Shown: one piece after another, positions 45,076-55,044 of the stretch
Position numbering within the stretch: the first letter of the stretch is position 1
Layout: every line of letters begins with the position of its first letter
NCBI RefSeq assembly: GCF_025200715.1
Contig: NZ_CP104143.1
Coordinates: forward strand, 2,480,001-2,544,000
Origin: Rhizobium sullae
GTDB taxonomy: Bacteria; Pseudomonadota; Alphaproteobacteria; Rhizobiales; Rhizobiaceae
Length of the DNA stretch: 64,000 bases
Reading direction: 5' to 3'
The notes under the pieces: model-generated
What the model was told of the DNA's origin: nothing
Databases searched by the model: none
Seen by the model: only the letters and a program-made list of their open reading frames with translations
Translations under genes and position numbers: made by a program

Positions 45076-46239
45076 CTACTCCGCTGCCTGGATCTTTGCA
45101 TCGACGCCTTCTTCCTGCAGAGCGGGTGGCACTGCTTCCGTCCTCGGCTTTTTCTTGCCGAGATATTGGGCGATCGTGCCGACGATCCCCTTCGGCAGGA
45201 ACACCGTCACGGCGACGAAGAGACCGCCGAGGGCGAAGAGCCAGAATTCCGGGAAGAGGCCGGTGAAGATGGTCTTGCCGCCGTTGACCAGGATGGCGCC
45301 GATGATCGGCCCGATCAGCGTCGAGCGACCGCCGACCGCCGTCCAGATGACGACCTCGATGGAGTTCGCCGGTGCGAATTCGCCGGGGTTGATGATACCC
45401 ACCTGCGGCACGTAAAGCGCACCCGCAATTCCCGCCATCATGGCCGATACGACGAAGGTGAAAAGCTTGAAGTGCTCGACACGGTAGCCGAGGAAGCGTG
45501 TGCGGCTCTCCGCATCGCGCACGCCGACCAGCACCTTGCCGAATTTTGAGCGCACGATGGCGGAAGCAAGCAGCAGCGAGAGCGCCAGAAAGATCGCCGT
45601 GGCGGCAAAGAGTGTGGCGCGCGTGCCGTCCGCCTGCACGTTGAAGCCGAGGATCTCCTTGAAATCCGTCATGCCGTTGTTGCCACCAAAGCCCATGTCG
45701 TTGCGGAAGAAGGCAAGCAGCAGCGCATAGGTCATTGCCTGCGTGATGATCGAGAGGTAGACGCCATTGACTCTGCTGCGGAATGCGAACCAGCCGAAGA
45801 CGAAGGCAAGTAGGCCAGGCACTAGCAGCACCATCAGCGCCGCAAACCAGAACTGGTCGAAGCCGTACCAGAACCACGGCAGCTCCTGCCAGTTGAGGAA
45901 CACCATGAAGTCCGGCAGGATCGGATTGCCATAGACGCCTCGCGAGCCGATCTGGCGCATCAGGTACATGCCCATCGCATAGCCGCCGAGCGCGAAGAAT
46001 GCACCATGGCCGAGCGAGAGGATGCCGCAGAAGCCCCAGACGAGATCGAGTGCCAGCGCCAGCAACGCATAGGTCAGATACTTACCGAACAGCGCCATGA
46101 TGTAAGTCGGGATATGCAGCGCGTGATCCGGACCGGTCAGCAGATTGAGCACCGGCACCAGCACAGCGACCGCGAGCAGGATGGCGATGGCAATCGAAAT
46201 CTTGCGGTCGAGCGACCGGAGCAGGAAGGCCGCAATCAT
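45076..46239 (-). CDS. urtC: Urea ABC transporter permease UrtC
   Basis: This 387-residue LivM-like permease has about ten membrane segments; landmarks are GHGAFFALGGYAMGMYLMRQ and GRSTLIGPIIGAILVNGGKT. The start ATG 46239 overlaps the urtB stop (ATGA). It forms the urea channel with UrtB. Confidence 0.93.
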   Translation of the reverse strand: MIAAFLLRSLDRKISIAIAILLAVAVLVPVLNLLTGPDHALHIPTYIMALFGKYLTYALLALALDLVWGFCGILSLGHGAFFALGGYAMGMYLMRQIGSRGVYGNPILPDFMVFLNWQELPWFWYGFDQFWFAALMVLLVPGLLAFVFGWFAFRSRVNGVYLSIITQAMTYALLLAFFRNDMGFGGNNGMTDFKEILGFNVQADGTRATLFAATAIFLALSLLLASAIVRSKFGKVLVGVRDAESRTRFLGYRVEHFKLFTFVVSAMMAGIAGALYVPQVGIINPGEFAPANSIEVVIWTAVGGRSTLIGPIIGAILVNGGKTIFTGLFPEFWLFALGGLFVAVTVFLPKGIVGTIAQYLGKKKPRTEAVPPALQEEGVDAKIQAAE

Positions 46240-47855
46240 GCTTCCACCGCCCTTCCTTTGAGTGCGAAGAGCCCGCGCGGACGCTTCTGGATGAAGAGAA
46301 TGATGAGGACAAGCACGAGGATCTTGCCGAGCACAGCGCCGGCGAAGGGCTCGAGGAACTTGTTGACGACGCCGAGCGACAGCGCGCCGACCAGCGTGCC
46401 CCAGAGATTGCCGACGCCTCCGAAGACCACAACCATGAAGCTGTCGATGATGTAGCTCTGGCCGAGGTTCGGCGAGACGTTGTCGATCTGCGAAAGGGCC
46501 ACGCCCGCCATGCCGGCGATACCGGAACCGAGCGCGAAGGTGAAGGCATCGACCCAGCCGGTGCGGATGCCCATCGATGATGCCATGCGGCGGTTCTGCG
46601 TGACCGCGCGCATCTGCAGGCCGAAGGCGGAGCGCTTCAGGAGCAAGAGCAGGGTCACGAAGACGATCATCGAAAAGACGATGATCCACATCCGGTTCCA
46701 GGTGATCGACAGCCCGCCGAGTTCGAAGGCCCCGGACATCCAGCTCGGATTGCGCACTTCGCGGTTGGTCGGGCCGAAGATCGTGCGGACCGCCTGCTGC
46801 AGGATCAACGAAACGCCCCATGTGGCCAGCAGCGTTTCAAGCGGACGGCCGTAGAGATGGCGGATGACCGTGCGTTCTATGACGAGGCCGACGAAGCCTG
46901 TGAACAGGAACGCAGCCGGAATCGCAATCACCAGCGAATAGGTTGCGAGCCCGGGAAAGGTCGATGCAATATATTCCTGCACGACATAGGTCGTGTAGGC
47001 GCCGATCATCACCATTTCGCCATGCGCCATGTTGATGACGCCCATGACGCCGAAGGTAATGGCAAGCCCGATCGCCGCGAGCAGCAGTACCGAGCCGAGC
47101 GACAGGCCGTACCAGATGTTCTGCACGATATCCCAGAGCGCCAGATTGCGCTTGATATTGGCGATATTGGCCTCGATGCCGGCCTTCAAGTCGTCGGGCG
47201 CGGTCTCCATCGCGGTGGTCAGGATGGTGAGCGCGTTGCGGCCGCCGCGCGCCGCGATCGTATCGATCGCCGCCTTCTTCTCGCCGGCGCTGACATCGCT
47301 TTTCAGCATCATCACCGCACGAGCCGCTTCCATCGTGTTCTTGACCTCGGCGTCCTTTTCATCGGCGAGCGCCGAGTCCAGGAGATCGAGATTGGAAGGG
47401 TCGGAATCCTTGAGCAACCCTTGGGCGGCAGCGAGCCGCGCGGTACGGTCCGGGCTCAGCAGCGTCAGCGTGCTCACGGCGCTGGCGATCACGCCGCGCA
47501 GGGAATTGTTGATCTTCACCTTGGACATGTAGTCCGGATCGACATCGGCGGCAGCTTCGCCGGTGATAGGGTCGGAATAGGTCGGCTCGTCATCCGTGCC
47601 GCCCTGCAGGAGAACGGGACCGCCTTCTTCGGAATTCACGTAGAGCTGGCCGTCGCTCAACTGCTGCAGGACTTGGCCGACATGCGGATCCTTGGAAGCG
47701 ACGAGCGCCTTGATGGCCGCCTCGCGGGCATCGAAATCGCCAACACCAAGCGCATCGATGAGAGGGTGAATGTCTTCCTGTGCCTTGAGCGCCGTCGCGA
47801 ATGCCGGCAGGGCGAGGCAAATCGTCAGAAGGAAAATCTTGATGGCGCGAAACAT
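46236..47855 (-). CDS. urtB: Urea ABC transporter permease UrtB
   Basis: UrtB is a 539-residue LivH-like permease. It has a signal-like N-terminus (LLTICLALPAFATALKAQ), an extracytoplasmic segment of roughly 210 residues (about 27-240), and then a transport domain of about eight helices starting LSLGSVLLLAAIGLAITFGV, with GMAGVALSQIDNVSPNLGQ. The long N-terminal part is typical of UrtB. I start at ATG 47855; the frame opens at 47897. Confidence 0.92.
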   Translation of the reverse strand: MFRAIKIFLLTICLALPAFATALKAQEDIHPLIDALGVGDFDAREAAIKALVASKDPHVGQVLQQLSDGQLYVNSEEGGPVLLQGGTDDEPTYSDPITGEAAADVDPDYMSKVKINNSLRGVIASAVSTLTLLSPDRTARLAAAQGLLKDSDPSNLDLLDSALADEKDAEVKNTMEAARAVMMLKSDVSAGEKKAAIDTIAARGGRNALTILTTAMETAPDDLKAGIEANIANIKRNLALWDIVQNIWYGLSLGSVLLLAAIGLAITFGVMGVINMAHGEMVMIGAYTTYVVQEYIASTFPGLATYSLVIAIPAAFLFTGFVGLVIERTVIRHLYGRPLETLLATWGVSLILQQAVRTIFGPTNREVRNPSWMSGAFELGGLSITWNRMWIIVFSMIVFVTLLLLLKRSAFGLQMRAVTQNRRMASSMGIRTGWVDAFTFALGSGIAGMAGVALSQIDNVSPNLGQSYIIDSFMVVVFGGVGNLWGTLVGALSLGVVNKFLEPFAGAVLGKILVLVLIILFIQKRPRGLFALKGRAVEA

Positions 47856-47974
47856 GGGCTCTCTCGCCTGGCTTGTCGTTGGCCTTGTGGGCAGCAATCG
47901 CTCGGGACGGAGCTTCCGCCCGGATAAGGGATCCGGACGGAAGGCTTCAGGCAGTCAACGGATCGGGATCGTAC

Positions 47975-49267
47975 TCAGGAGCCCTTGCCGCCGCACTTGC
48001 CCGTTGCAGCGTTGAAGTTGCCGCAGTTCATGGGCTTGCGCCAATCGGAGATCAGGTCCTTGGAGTCCGGCAGGAAGTCGGACCATTCGTCACCGACGAC
48101 GGCTGACGTTTCCTGGACGATTTCGAACTGACCGTCAGCCTGGATTTCACCGATCAGCACCGGCTTGGTGATGTGGTGGTTCGGCATGACGGTGGCATAG
48201 CCGCCGGAAAGGTTCGGAACCGTGGTGCCGATGATGCTGTCGAGAACCTTGTCCGTATCCGTCGTTCCGGCAGCCTGGACGGCCTTAACCCAGGCATTGA
48301 AGCCGATATAGGCGGCTTCCATCGGGTCGTTGGTCACGCGCTTGTCGTTCTTAGTGAAGGCGTGCCACTCCTTGATGAACTTCTTGTTCGCCGGGCTTTC
48401 GACCGACTCGAAGTAATTCCAGGCAGCGAGATGGCCGACGAGCGGCTTGGTGTCGAGACCGGCAAGTTCTTCTTCGCCGACCGAGAAGGCGACGACCGGG
48501 ATATCGGTTGCCTTGATGCCCTGGTTGCCGAGTTCCTTGTAGAAAGGGACGTTGGCGTCGCCGTTGATGGTGGAGACGACGGCGGTCTTCTTGCCGGACG
48601 AGCCGAATTCCTTGATCTTGGAAACTTCCGTTTGCCAATCGGAGAAGCCGAACGGCGTGTAGTTGACGATGATGTCTTCCTTCGGAATGCCCTTGGAGAC
48701 GAGGTAGGCTTCCAGGATCTTGTTGGTCGTGCGCGGATAGACGTAGTCTGTGCCTTCGAGCACGAAGCGCTTGACGCCTTCCTTTTCCATCAGGTAGTCG
48801 ACGGCCGGAATCGCCTGCTGGTTCGGAGCAGCACCCGTGTAGAAGATGTTGCGCGAAGACTCTTCGCCCTCATACTGAACCGGGTAGAAAAGCAGCGAGT
48901 TCAGCTCTTCGAAAACCGGCAGAACCGACTTGCGCGAAGACGAGGTCCAGCAACCGAAGACGGCCGCAACCTTGTCCTTCTCGATCAGCTCGCGTGCCTT
49001 TTCGGCAAAGAGCGGCCAGTCGGAAGCCGGATCGACGACGACCGCTTCGAGCTTCTTGCCGAGAAGGCCACCCTTCTTGTTCTGCCCGTCGATGAGCATC
49101 AGCATCGCGTCTTTCAGCGTCGTTTCGGAAATCGCCATGGTGCCGGACAGCGAATGCAGCACGCCGACCTTGATCGTGTCGTCGGCGGCAACCGCGCCGT
49201 GGAAGGCGGCTGAGGCCGCCATGACGGCGCCAAGCGCAGCACTCGTTACATAGGACTTGAGATTCAT
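47975..49267 (-). CDS. urtA: Urea ABC transporter substrate-binding protein UrtA
   Basis: UrtA is the 430-residue periplasmic urea-binding protein. It has a signal peptide (residues 1-27, AAFHGAVAADD), a mature start TIKVGVLHSLSGTMAISE, and family segments VFGCWTSSSRKSVLPVFEEL and LLFYPVQYEGEESS. It is the first gene of urtABCDE. About 120 bases separate its stop from the urtB start, a gap often seen after highly expressed binding proteins. Confidence 0.95.
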   Translation of the reverse strand: MNLKSYVTSAALGAVMAASAAFHGAVAADDTIKVGVLHSLSGTMAISETTLKDAMLMLIDGQNKKGGLLGKKLEAVVVDPASDWPLFAEKARELIEKDKVAAVFGCWTSSSRKSVLPVFEELNSLLFYPVQYEGEESSRNIFYTGAAPNQQAIPAVDYLMEKEGVKRFVLEGTDYVYPRTTNKILEAYLVSKGIPKEDIIVNYTPFGFSDWQTEVSKIKEFGSSGKKTAVVSTINGDANVPFYKELGNQGIKATDIPVVAFSVGEEELAGLDTKPLVGHLAAWNYFESVESPANKKFIKEWHAFTKNDKRVTNDPMEAAYIGFNAWVKAVQAAGTTDTDKVLDSIIGTTVPNLSGGYATVMPNHHITKPVLIGEIQADGQFEIVQETSAVVGDEWSDFLPDSKDLISDWRKPMNCGNFNAATGKCGGKGS

Positions 49268-49404
49268 CTGGTTGAACTCCCCTCTTCTTGTTCCGCAACA
49301 GGCCGGAAACTGAAATCAACTGTTGCTTGAGGGACTATCGGGCGCTGCAGCGCAAAACCGTATACGCAATATGACGTAGAGGTGGGGGCGAAATGAGCAG
49401 ATCG

Positions 49405-49550
49405 GGGAGGAACGGCATTCTGCCTCTTCCTCTTCTGCGGGGAGAAGAGGCCCGTCAGGGCAGATGAGGGGGTGGAGCGAAGCAACGTCTTGAGCGACAA
49501 GCGAAAGGCCGAACATACCGCGAAGCCCCTCATCCGGCGCTTCGCGCTTA
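49405..49550. repeat. RIME-like element upstream of urtA
   Basis: CCTCTTCT (49429-49436) pairs with AGAAGAGG (49443-49450) around GCGGGG, with flanking GATGAGGGG and CCCCTCAT-like segments (near 49465 and 49528), the style of rhizobial intergenic palindromes. The rest of 49268-49584 between urtA and the phosphatase gene holds no gene; the urtA promoter must lie near 49280-49400. Confidence 0.5.
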
Positions 49551-49584
49551 AATGCGATGATAGCCCTGCGGATGCCTCTATCTG

Positions 49585-51477
49585 CTATCCGTCGATCGTC
49601 AAGGTAACGGCTGTCGGGCCGTAGGCAACGCTTGCCTTATGGCCCTCGACGCTCACCTTGCCGAAAGTCCCGGTGACAGCATCCGCTTTCAGGAACTCGA
49701 TCTTCGTGCCCGGCGCCGGCGCATAGCCGTCGGCAAGGGTCACGCGAAGTTCGCCGGAAAGTACCGCCTTGCCCTTGACGATGAGGCCGCCCTTGCCGCC
49801 TTCTCCGAGCGTCGGCTTCATCACGGCGCTGGCGCGCTGGCGATAGTCGCCGCCGACGGTCACTGGCTTTTCGGCCACCAGGATGAGCGAACCGCCGTCG
49901 ACCACCAGATCGCCGCTGCCGAAGGCCGCCGGCGACAGGGCCGCCAAAGCACCCTCCTCCAGCACCGTGCCGCCGGTATAGCCGTTGGCGCCGGAAAGCC
50001 CGAGGATGCCACCGCCGCGCTTGACGAGCCGACCCGTGCCTTGAATGTCGTTCCTCCAGGTGTCCAGCTCGTTGAAACCGCCCTTGGCTGCGTCCATCGT
50101 CACCGTCACCTCATCCTCGAACGCGCCGTAGCCGTCCGCGGCGGCGAAGAAGTTGAGGCGGCCGTAACCTTCCGTATCGTCGAGCAGCGGATAGCCCGAA
50201 GCGATTTCGGTGGTTTCCAGCACCGCGCGCCGCTGCTCGGCGTCGAGATAGGGCAGACGCGTTTCGAGGAGCACTTCAGCACCCTTCGGCACGCGCGGCG
50301 GCCGGTCGGTCGCGTCGACCGGCGCGAAACCGTAGGTCAGGCGTTCAAGCACATAGGCGCGGTTCGCGCTGCTGTCTGCGAAGCGGTCGTTGGCAAGCAC
50401 CGCCGCATGCGACAAGGCGTCAAGACCGGCCTCGCCCGTCGCGCCGCTCTTGATGGCGAGCCAGGACTGCGCCTGGCGGTAAGCATCACGCTTCAATGCG
50501 GCGTTCTCCGGCTTATTGAGGTTGTAGACGACCGTCGCGGTGGCGAGAACGCGGCCACCCATGACGTCAAGCGGCGAATGCATACCGGCCAGTATGCGGC
50601 TCTCGCCCATTTCGCTGGCACGCGTCAGCATTTCCTGAAAGCGTTGCGGCACGAGATAGGCCATGGAGAGTGCATCGCGCCAGGCTTCCGCCGCATGCCC
50701 ACTCGGGAAACCGCCGTCTTCGGCCGGCTTGCCGTTCTTGGCTGGCTCAAGCGTCGGGAGGACCACCACATCCTTGCTCCAGCGATAGGGACGCGCATAT
50801 TTGAAATAGCGCTTGGCGGCTTCTGTCGAGCCGTCGCCGCTTGCGGCGTTGATGAGGTCGACCGCAAGGCCCATGTCCGGGTTCGCATCGGTCTTGGTTT
50901 TCTCGTCAGCTTTGCTGCCGAGCCCGCGATTGTTTCCCTTGTCGTCGTACTTCACTGTCGTCGCGTCGGCGGCGACTTCCGTAATCGTCGTCGTCTGCTT
51001 TGACCCGGCCTTCCAGGCATCCGTCAGCGGACCAAGGCCGTCGACAATGCTGGCATTCTTACCTCGCCGGTCGTCGAGATAGGCGACGATGGCCTGCTGC
51101 GCCGTGCGCGCACGGGTCACCTTGATGACATAGGCGATATTCGCGTCGTGAACCGCCTGGTTGACGATATGGCCGTCGGTCGGGCTGAAGGGAATGCCGT
51201 CCCAATCGGTCTTGGCAACGGCCGGGCAATTGTCCTTGGCCGGCGCTTCGACGCCCGCATCGACGAACGGCGTGCGCGGCGTCCAGATATTCAGAAAGCC
51301 TGAGAGAAGACGCACCGCGGCATTGCTGTCTGCGGCCGAAAAGCAGGCATCGCCGCGCTTGTTGGTGACGCCGGCATCGACATAGGCCGGGGCCGACTGG
51401 GCACTTGCAAGCGACGGCACAACGGTCAGGAGAACGAAAAGCGCGGTGGTCAACCGGCAACGGCGCAAGACAGACAT
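49585..51477 (-). CDS. Secreted PAP2-type acid phosphatase with autotransporter-type repeat
   Basis: This 630-residue protein has a signal peptide (LFVLLTVVPSLASAQ), a class A acid phosphatase/PAP2 domain with the catalytic triad of motifs KYARPYRW, GGFPSGHAAEAW and SRILAGMHSPLDVMGG, and a C-terminal beta-rich region with an autotransporter-associated strand repeat (ILGLSGANGYTGGTVLEEGA). No outer-membrane barrel follows, so it is not a complete autotransporter. It probably releases phosphate in the periplasm or outside; substrate unknown. Confidence 0.85.
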   Translation of the reverse strand: MSVLRRCRLTTALFVLLTVVPSLASAQSAPAYVDAGVTNKRGDACFSAADSNAAVRLLSGFLNIWTPRTPFVDAGVEAPAKDNCPAVAKTDWDGIPFSPTDGHIVNQAVHDANIAYVIKVTRARTAQQAIVAYLDDRRGKNASIVDGLGPLTDAWKAGSKQTTTITEVAADATTVKYDDKGNNRGLGSKADEKTKTDANPDMGLAVDLINAASGDGSTEAAKRYFKYARPYRWSKDVVVLPTLEPAKNGKPAEDGGFPSGHAAEAWRDALSMAYLVPQRFQEMLTRASEMGESRILAGMHSPLDVMGGRVLATATVVYNLNKPENAALKRDAYRQAQSWLAIKSGATGEAGLDALSHAAVLANDRFADSSANRAYVLERLTYGFAPVDATDRPPRVPKGAEVLLETRLPYLDAEQRRAVLETTEIASGYPLLDDTEGYGRLNFFAAADGYGAFEDEVTVTMDAAKGGFNELDTWRNDIQGTGRLVKRGGGILGLSGANGYTGGTVLEEGALAALSPAAFGSGDLVVDGGSLILVAEKPVTVGGDYRQRASAVMKPTLGEGGKGGLIVKGKAVLSGELRVTLADGYAPAPGTKIEFLKADAVTGTFGKVSVEGHKASVAYGPTAVTLTIDG

Positions 51478-51657
51478 AATGGATTTTCCGTATTTTTTAG
51501 GAAGGAATTCCGGAGTGGTAGGATTTCGTTGTGACAGAGGCGTTTCAAAAATATGGCTGTTCCATGAACTTGCGCGCCGCGCCTCTTGCGTTTTCCGTCA
51601 TTCCTGCCAAAGCTGCCTATTCAATAATCATTTTATAGAGAGCGCTAGAAAATAGGC

Positions 51658-54600
51658 ATGGCAGCGCGCCAACGCATCATTCCGGTGAGACGCGAATACA
51701 ACCGTTGGGTCGCGAACCAGACGCTGGAAGACTATGCGCTGCGCTTCACCGCCAAGAGTGCCCGGCAATTTTCCTCGCAGCGCATCTCGCAGACGGCGAT
51801 CGGCGCGATCTCCTTTCTCGCGCTCGAAGCGATCGGCGGCGCGATCACCCTCTCCTACGGCACGACCAACGCCTTCTTCGCGATCATCGTCGCCTCGATC
51901 GCCATGCTGGCGATCGGCCTGCCGATCAGCCGCTATGCGATCAGGCACGGCGTCGACATCGATCTTCTGACACGCGGGGCAAGCTTCGGCTATATCGGCT
52001 CGACGATCACCTCGCTGATCTATGCCAGCTTCACCTTCATGCTCTTTGCTATCGAGGCTTCGATCATGTCCGGCGCGCTGGAGCTGACGCTCGGCATCCC
52101 GCTCTGGATCGGCTATATCATCAGCGCCGTCATGGTGATCCCGCTGGTGACCTACGGTGTAAAACTTATCAGTCGCTTCCAGCTCCTGACCCAACCGTTC
52201 TGGATCGTGCTCAACATCCTCCCCTTCCTCTTCATCGCCTTTTCGGACTGGGAGAAGTTCGATCTCTGGCGCGCCTTTGCCGGAATCCGCCACGCATCCG
52301 GCCCGCCTGGCACGATTGCGGACTTTAATCTGATCGAGTTCGGCGCCGCCTCCGCCGTCATCCTGGCGCTCATGTCCCAGATCGGCGAACAGGCCGACTT
52401 CCTGCGCTTCCTGCCGCCGGACGGGCAGCGCAAATGGCGCCATCGGCTTGCCGTATTTCTGGCCGGTCCCGGCTGGGTGATCATCGGCGCACCGAAGCTG
52501 CTCGCCGGCTCCTTCCTTGTCGTGCTGACGTTAAGCGCCGGCGTGCCCGTCGACCGCGCCGCCGATCCGGCGCAGATGTATCTGACCGCTTTCGGCTACA
52601 TGATCCCCTGGCAGGACGGCGCATTGTTGCTGATGGCGGCCTTCGTCGTCGTTTCACAGCTGAAAATCAACGTGATGAACGCCTATGCGGGCTCACTCGC
52701 ATGGTCGAACTTCTTCTCGCGCCTGACCCACAGCCACCCCGGCCGCGTCATCTGGCTGATCTTCAACGTCGCGATCGCCCTGCTTCTCATGGAACTTGGC
52801 ATCTACGGGCTGCTCGAGGAAACGCTGGGCATCTTCTCGATCATCGCCATGGCCTGGCTCTGCACGATCTCGGCCGATCTCTTCATCAACAAGCCGCTTG
52901 GCCTTGCACCGCCCGGCATCGAGTTCAAGCGCGCGCATCTCTACGACATCAACCCCGTCGGCCTCGGCGCCATGGGCCTTTCAGCGACGGTGGCGCTGAT
53001 CGCCCATTTTGGCGCCTTCGGCGTGATCGCCGCTTCGCTCGCACCCTACATCACGCTGGTGATCGCGTTGACGGCTTCGCCGCTGATCGCCTGGGCGACG
53101 AAGGGGAAGTTCTATCTAGCGCGCAAGCCGCGCCACAGCTGGAAAAACCTGACGAACATCACCTGCTCCGTCTGCGAGCACCCGTTCGAGCCGGAGGACA
53201 TGGCCTGGTGCCCCGCCTATGCGGCGCCGATCTGCTCGCTCTGCTGCTCGCTCGACAGCCGCTGCCACGACATGTGCAAGCCGAAGGCGCGATTCAATAC
53301 GCAGGTCGCCACCGTTGCCAAGGTCCTGTTGCCGGAAACGGTGGTCGAGAAGCTGACCACCCGTCTCGGACGTTATGGTATCGCCGTGGTTCTGGCCCTG
53401 ACAGCGGTCGGCGCGATCCTTGCGATGATCGCCCATCAGGTCGCCTCTGCCTCGCCGGAGACGGCGGAGGTCGTCAACGGCACCATCCTGATCGTCTTCT
53501 TCGTCTTTGCCGTCATAGCCGGCGTCGTCTGCTGGTTCTACGTGCTGGCGCATGACAGCCGCGTCGTCGCCGAAGAGGAATCCTCGCGCCAGAATACCCT
53601 GCTGTTGAGGGAAATCGCCGCTCATAAGAAGACTGACGCAGCGCTTCAGAATGCCAAGGAGACGGCAGAGGCCGCGAACCGGGCGAAGAGCCGATATGTC
53701 GTCGGCCTCAGCCACGAACTGCGCACGCCGCTCAACGCCGTTCTCGGCTATGCCCAGATTCTGGAGCGCGACGAGACCATCCCCGCGCCGCGCCAGTCGT
53801 CCATCAAGGTTATCCGCCGCAGCGCCGAGCATCTTTCCGGCCTGATCGACGGTTTGCTCGACATTTCCAAGATCGAGGCGGGCCGCCTGCAGGTCTATTC
53901 GAACGAAATCAACATCCGCGATTTCCTCGACCAGATCGTCGACATGTTCCGCCCGCAGGCGCAGGCGAAGGGCCTTGCTTTCAGCCATGACCGCTCTCCG
54001 TCCCTGCCGCACTTCGTCCGCACCGACGAAAAGCGCTTGCGCCAAATCCTGGTCAATCTGCTGTCGAACGCCATCAAGTTTACCGACGAGGGCCGCGTGA
54101 CCTTCGATGTCGGCTATCGCAGTCAGGTTGCAACCTTCACCATTTCCGACACCGGCCGCGGCATTGCCGAAAAGGATCTAGGCCGCATCTACGAGCCCTT
54201 CCAGCGGGGCGAGGCCGACAATATTCGCCCCATGCCGGGGTTGGGATTGGGTTTGACGATCACGCAGCTCCTCACCAACACGCTCGGTGGCGAAATCTCC
54301 GTGAGCAGCGAGAAGGACAAGGGCTCGACCTTCCGCGTCCGCCTGATGCTGTCGGCCGTGATGCGCGAGATGATCGCTCCGCCGCAGGAAAAGAAGATCG
54401 TCAGCTACGACGGCCCCCGCCGGACGATTGTCGTGGTCGACGACAACGAAGACCATCGCGAGATGATGCGGGAAATCCTGGTGCCGCTCGATTTCGTCGT
54501 GCTGACGGCGGGCAACGGCCCCGATTGCCTCACCCTGATCGAAGGCATCCAGCCGGACCTCTTCCTCGTCGACATCTCGATGCCCGGCATGAACGGCTGG

Positions 54601-55044
54601 CAGCTCGTCTCGCGCCTGCGCGAAACCGGCCAGACCTCCCCGATCGTCATGCTCTCCGCCAATATCGGAGACGCGGCGGCCGCCGCCGGCAGCGACGGCC
54701 GTCATAGCGATGCAATCGGCAAACCGGTCGATATCAGGCAGCTTCGCGACAAGCTGGCACTGCATCTTGGCCTGAAGTGGCTCTATGCCGACGCCGCCCA
54801 AGCGACCTTCCCCGTGGCGCAACCGCCGATGAAGAGTCCCGGTGCAGCCCATATCGAGGAATTGCTCCGCCTCGGCGAGATCGGCTATATTCGCGGCATC
54901 GAAGCAAAGCTGGCAGACCTTGCCAAGGTGGCGGCAAATCAGCCATTTACGGATGAACTCCGCACCTATGTCGCCGCCTTCGACCTTGCCGGCTTCATGA
55001 CCTTCCTGCACGGCTTCGACGAAAAGGTAGACACCATTGGCTGA
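51658..55044 (+). CDS. NCS1 permease-histidine kinase-receiver fusion
   Basis: This 1128-residue protein joins a 10-12-helix NCS1-type nucleobase permease (about residues 20-485) to a Cys-rich segment (eight Cys between 503 and 540, some as CxxC), two further helices (about 575-595 and 608-630), a histidine kinase with His686 in GLSHELRTPLNAVLGY and DTGRGIA in the ATPase, a receiver with Asp972 in LVDISMPG, and a C-terminal tail of about 85 residues that resembles a phosphotransfer region but shows no clear Hpt His. It overlaps a LuxR-type response regulator gene by 8 bases. It may sense a nucleobase or related nitrogen compound via the permease; the urea genes are nearby. Confidence 0.88.
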   Translation: MAARQRIIPVRREYNRWVANQTLEDYALRFTAKSARQFSSQRISQTAIGAISFLALEAIGGAITLSYGTTNAFFAIIVASIAMLAIGLPISRYAIRHGVDIDLLTRGASFGYIGSTITSLIYASFTFMLFAIEASIMSGALELTLGIPLWIGYIISAVMVIPLVTYGVKLISRFQLLTQPFWIVLNILPFLFIAFSDWEKFDLWRAFAGIRHASGPPGTIADFNLIEFGAASAVILALMSQIGEQADFLRFLPPDGQRKWRHRLAVFLAGPGWVIIGAPKLLAGSFLVVLTLSAGVPVDRAADPAQMYLTAFGYMIPWQDGALLLMAAFVVVSQLKINVMNAYAGSLAWSNFFSRLTHSHPGRVIWLIFNVAIALLLMELGIYGLLEETLGIFSIIAMAWLCTISADLFINKPLGLAPPGIEFKRAHLYDINPVGLGAMGLSATVALIAHFGAFGVIAASLAPYITLVIALTASPLIAWATKGKFYLARKPRHSWKNLTNITCSVCEHPFEPEDMAWCPAYAAPICSLCCSLDSRCHDMCKPKARFNTQVATVAKVLLPETVVEKLTTRLGRYGIAVVLALTAVGAILAMIAHQVASASPETAEVVNGTILIVFFVFAVIAGVVCWFYVLAHDSRVVAEEESSRQNTLLLREIAAHKKTDAALQNAKETAEAANRAKSRYVVGLSHELRTPLNAVLGYAQILERDETIPAPRQSSIKVIRRSAEHLSGLIDGLLDISKIEAGRLQVYSNEINIRDFLDQIVDMFRPQAQAKGLAFSHDRSPSLPHFVRTDEKRLRQILVNLLSNAIKFTDEGRVTFDVGYRSQVATFTISDTGRGIAEKDLGRIYEPFQRGEADNIRPMPGLGLGLTITQLLTNTLGGEISVSSEKDKGSTFRVRLMLSAVMREMIAPPQEKKIVSYDGPRRTIVVVDDNEDHREMMREILVPLDFVVLTAGNGPDCLTLIEGIQPDLFLVDISMPGMNGWQLVSRLRETGQTSPIVMLSANIGDAAAAAGSDGRHSDAIGKPVDIRQLRDKLALHLGLKWLYADAAQATFPVAQPPMKSPGAAHIEELLRLGEIGYIRGIEAKLADLAKVAANQPFTDELRTYVAAFDLAGFMTFLHGFDEKVDTIG

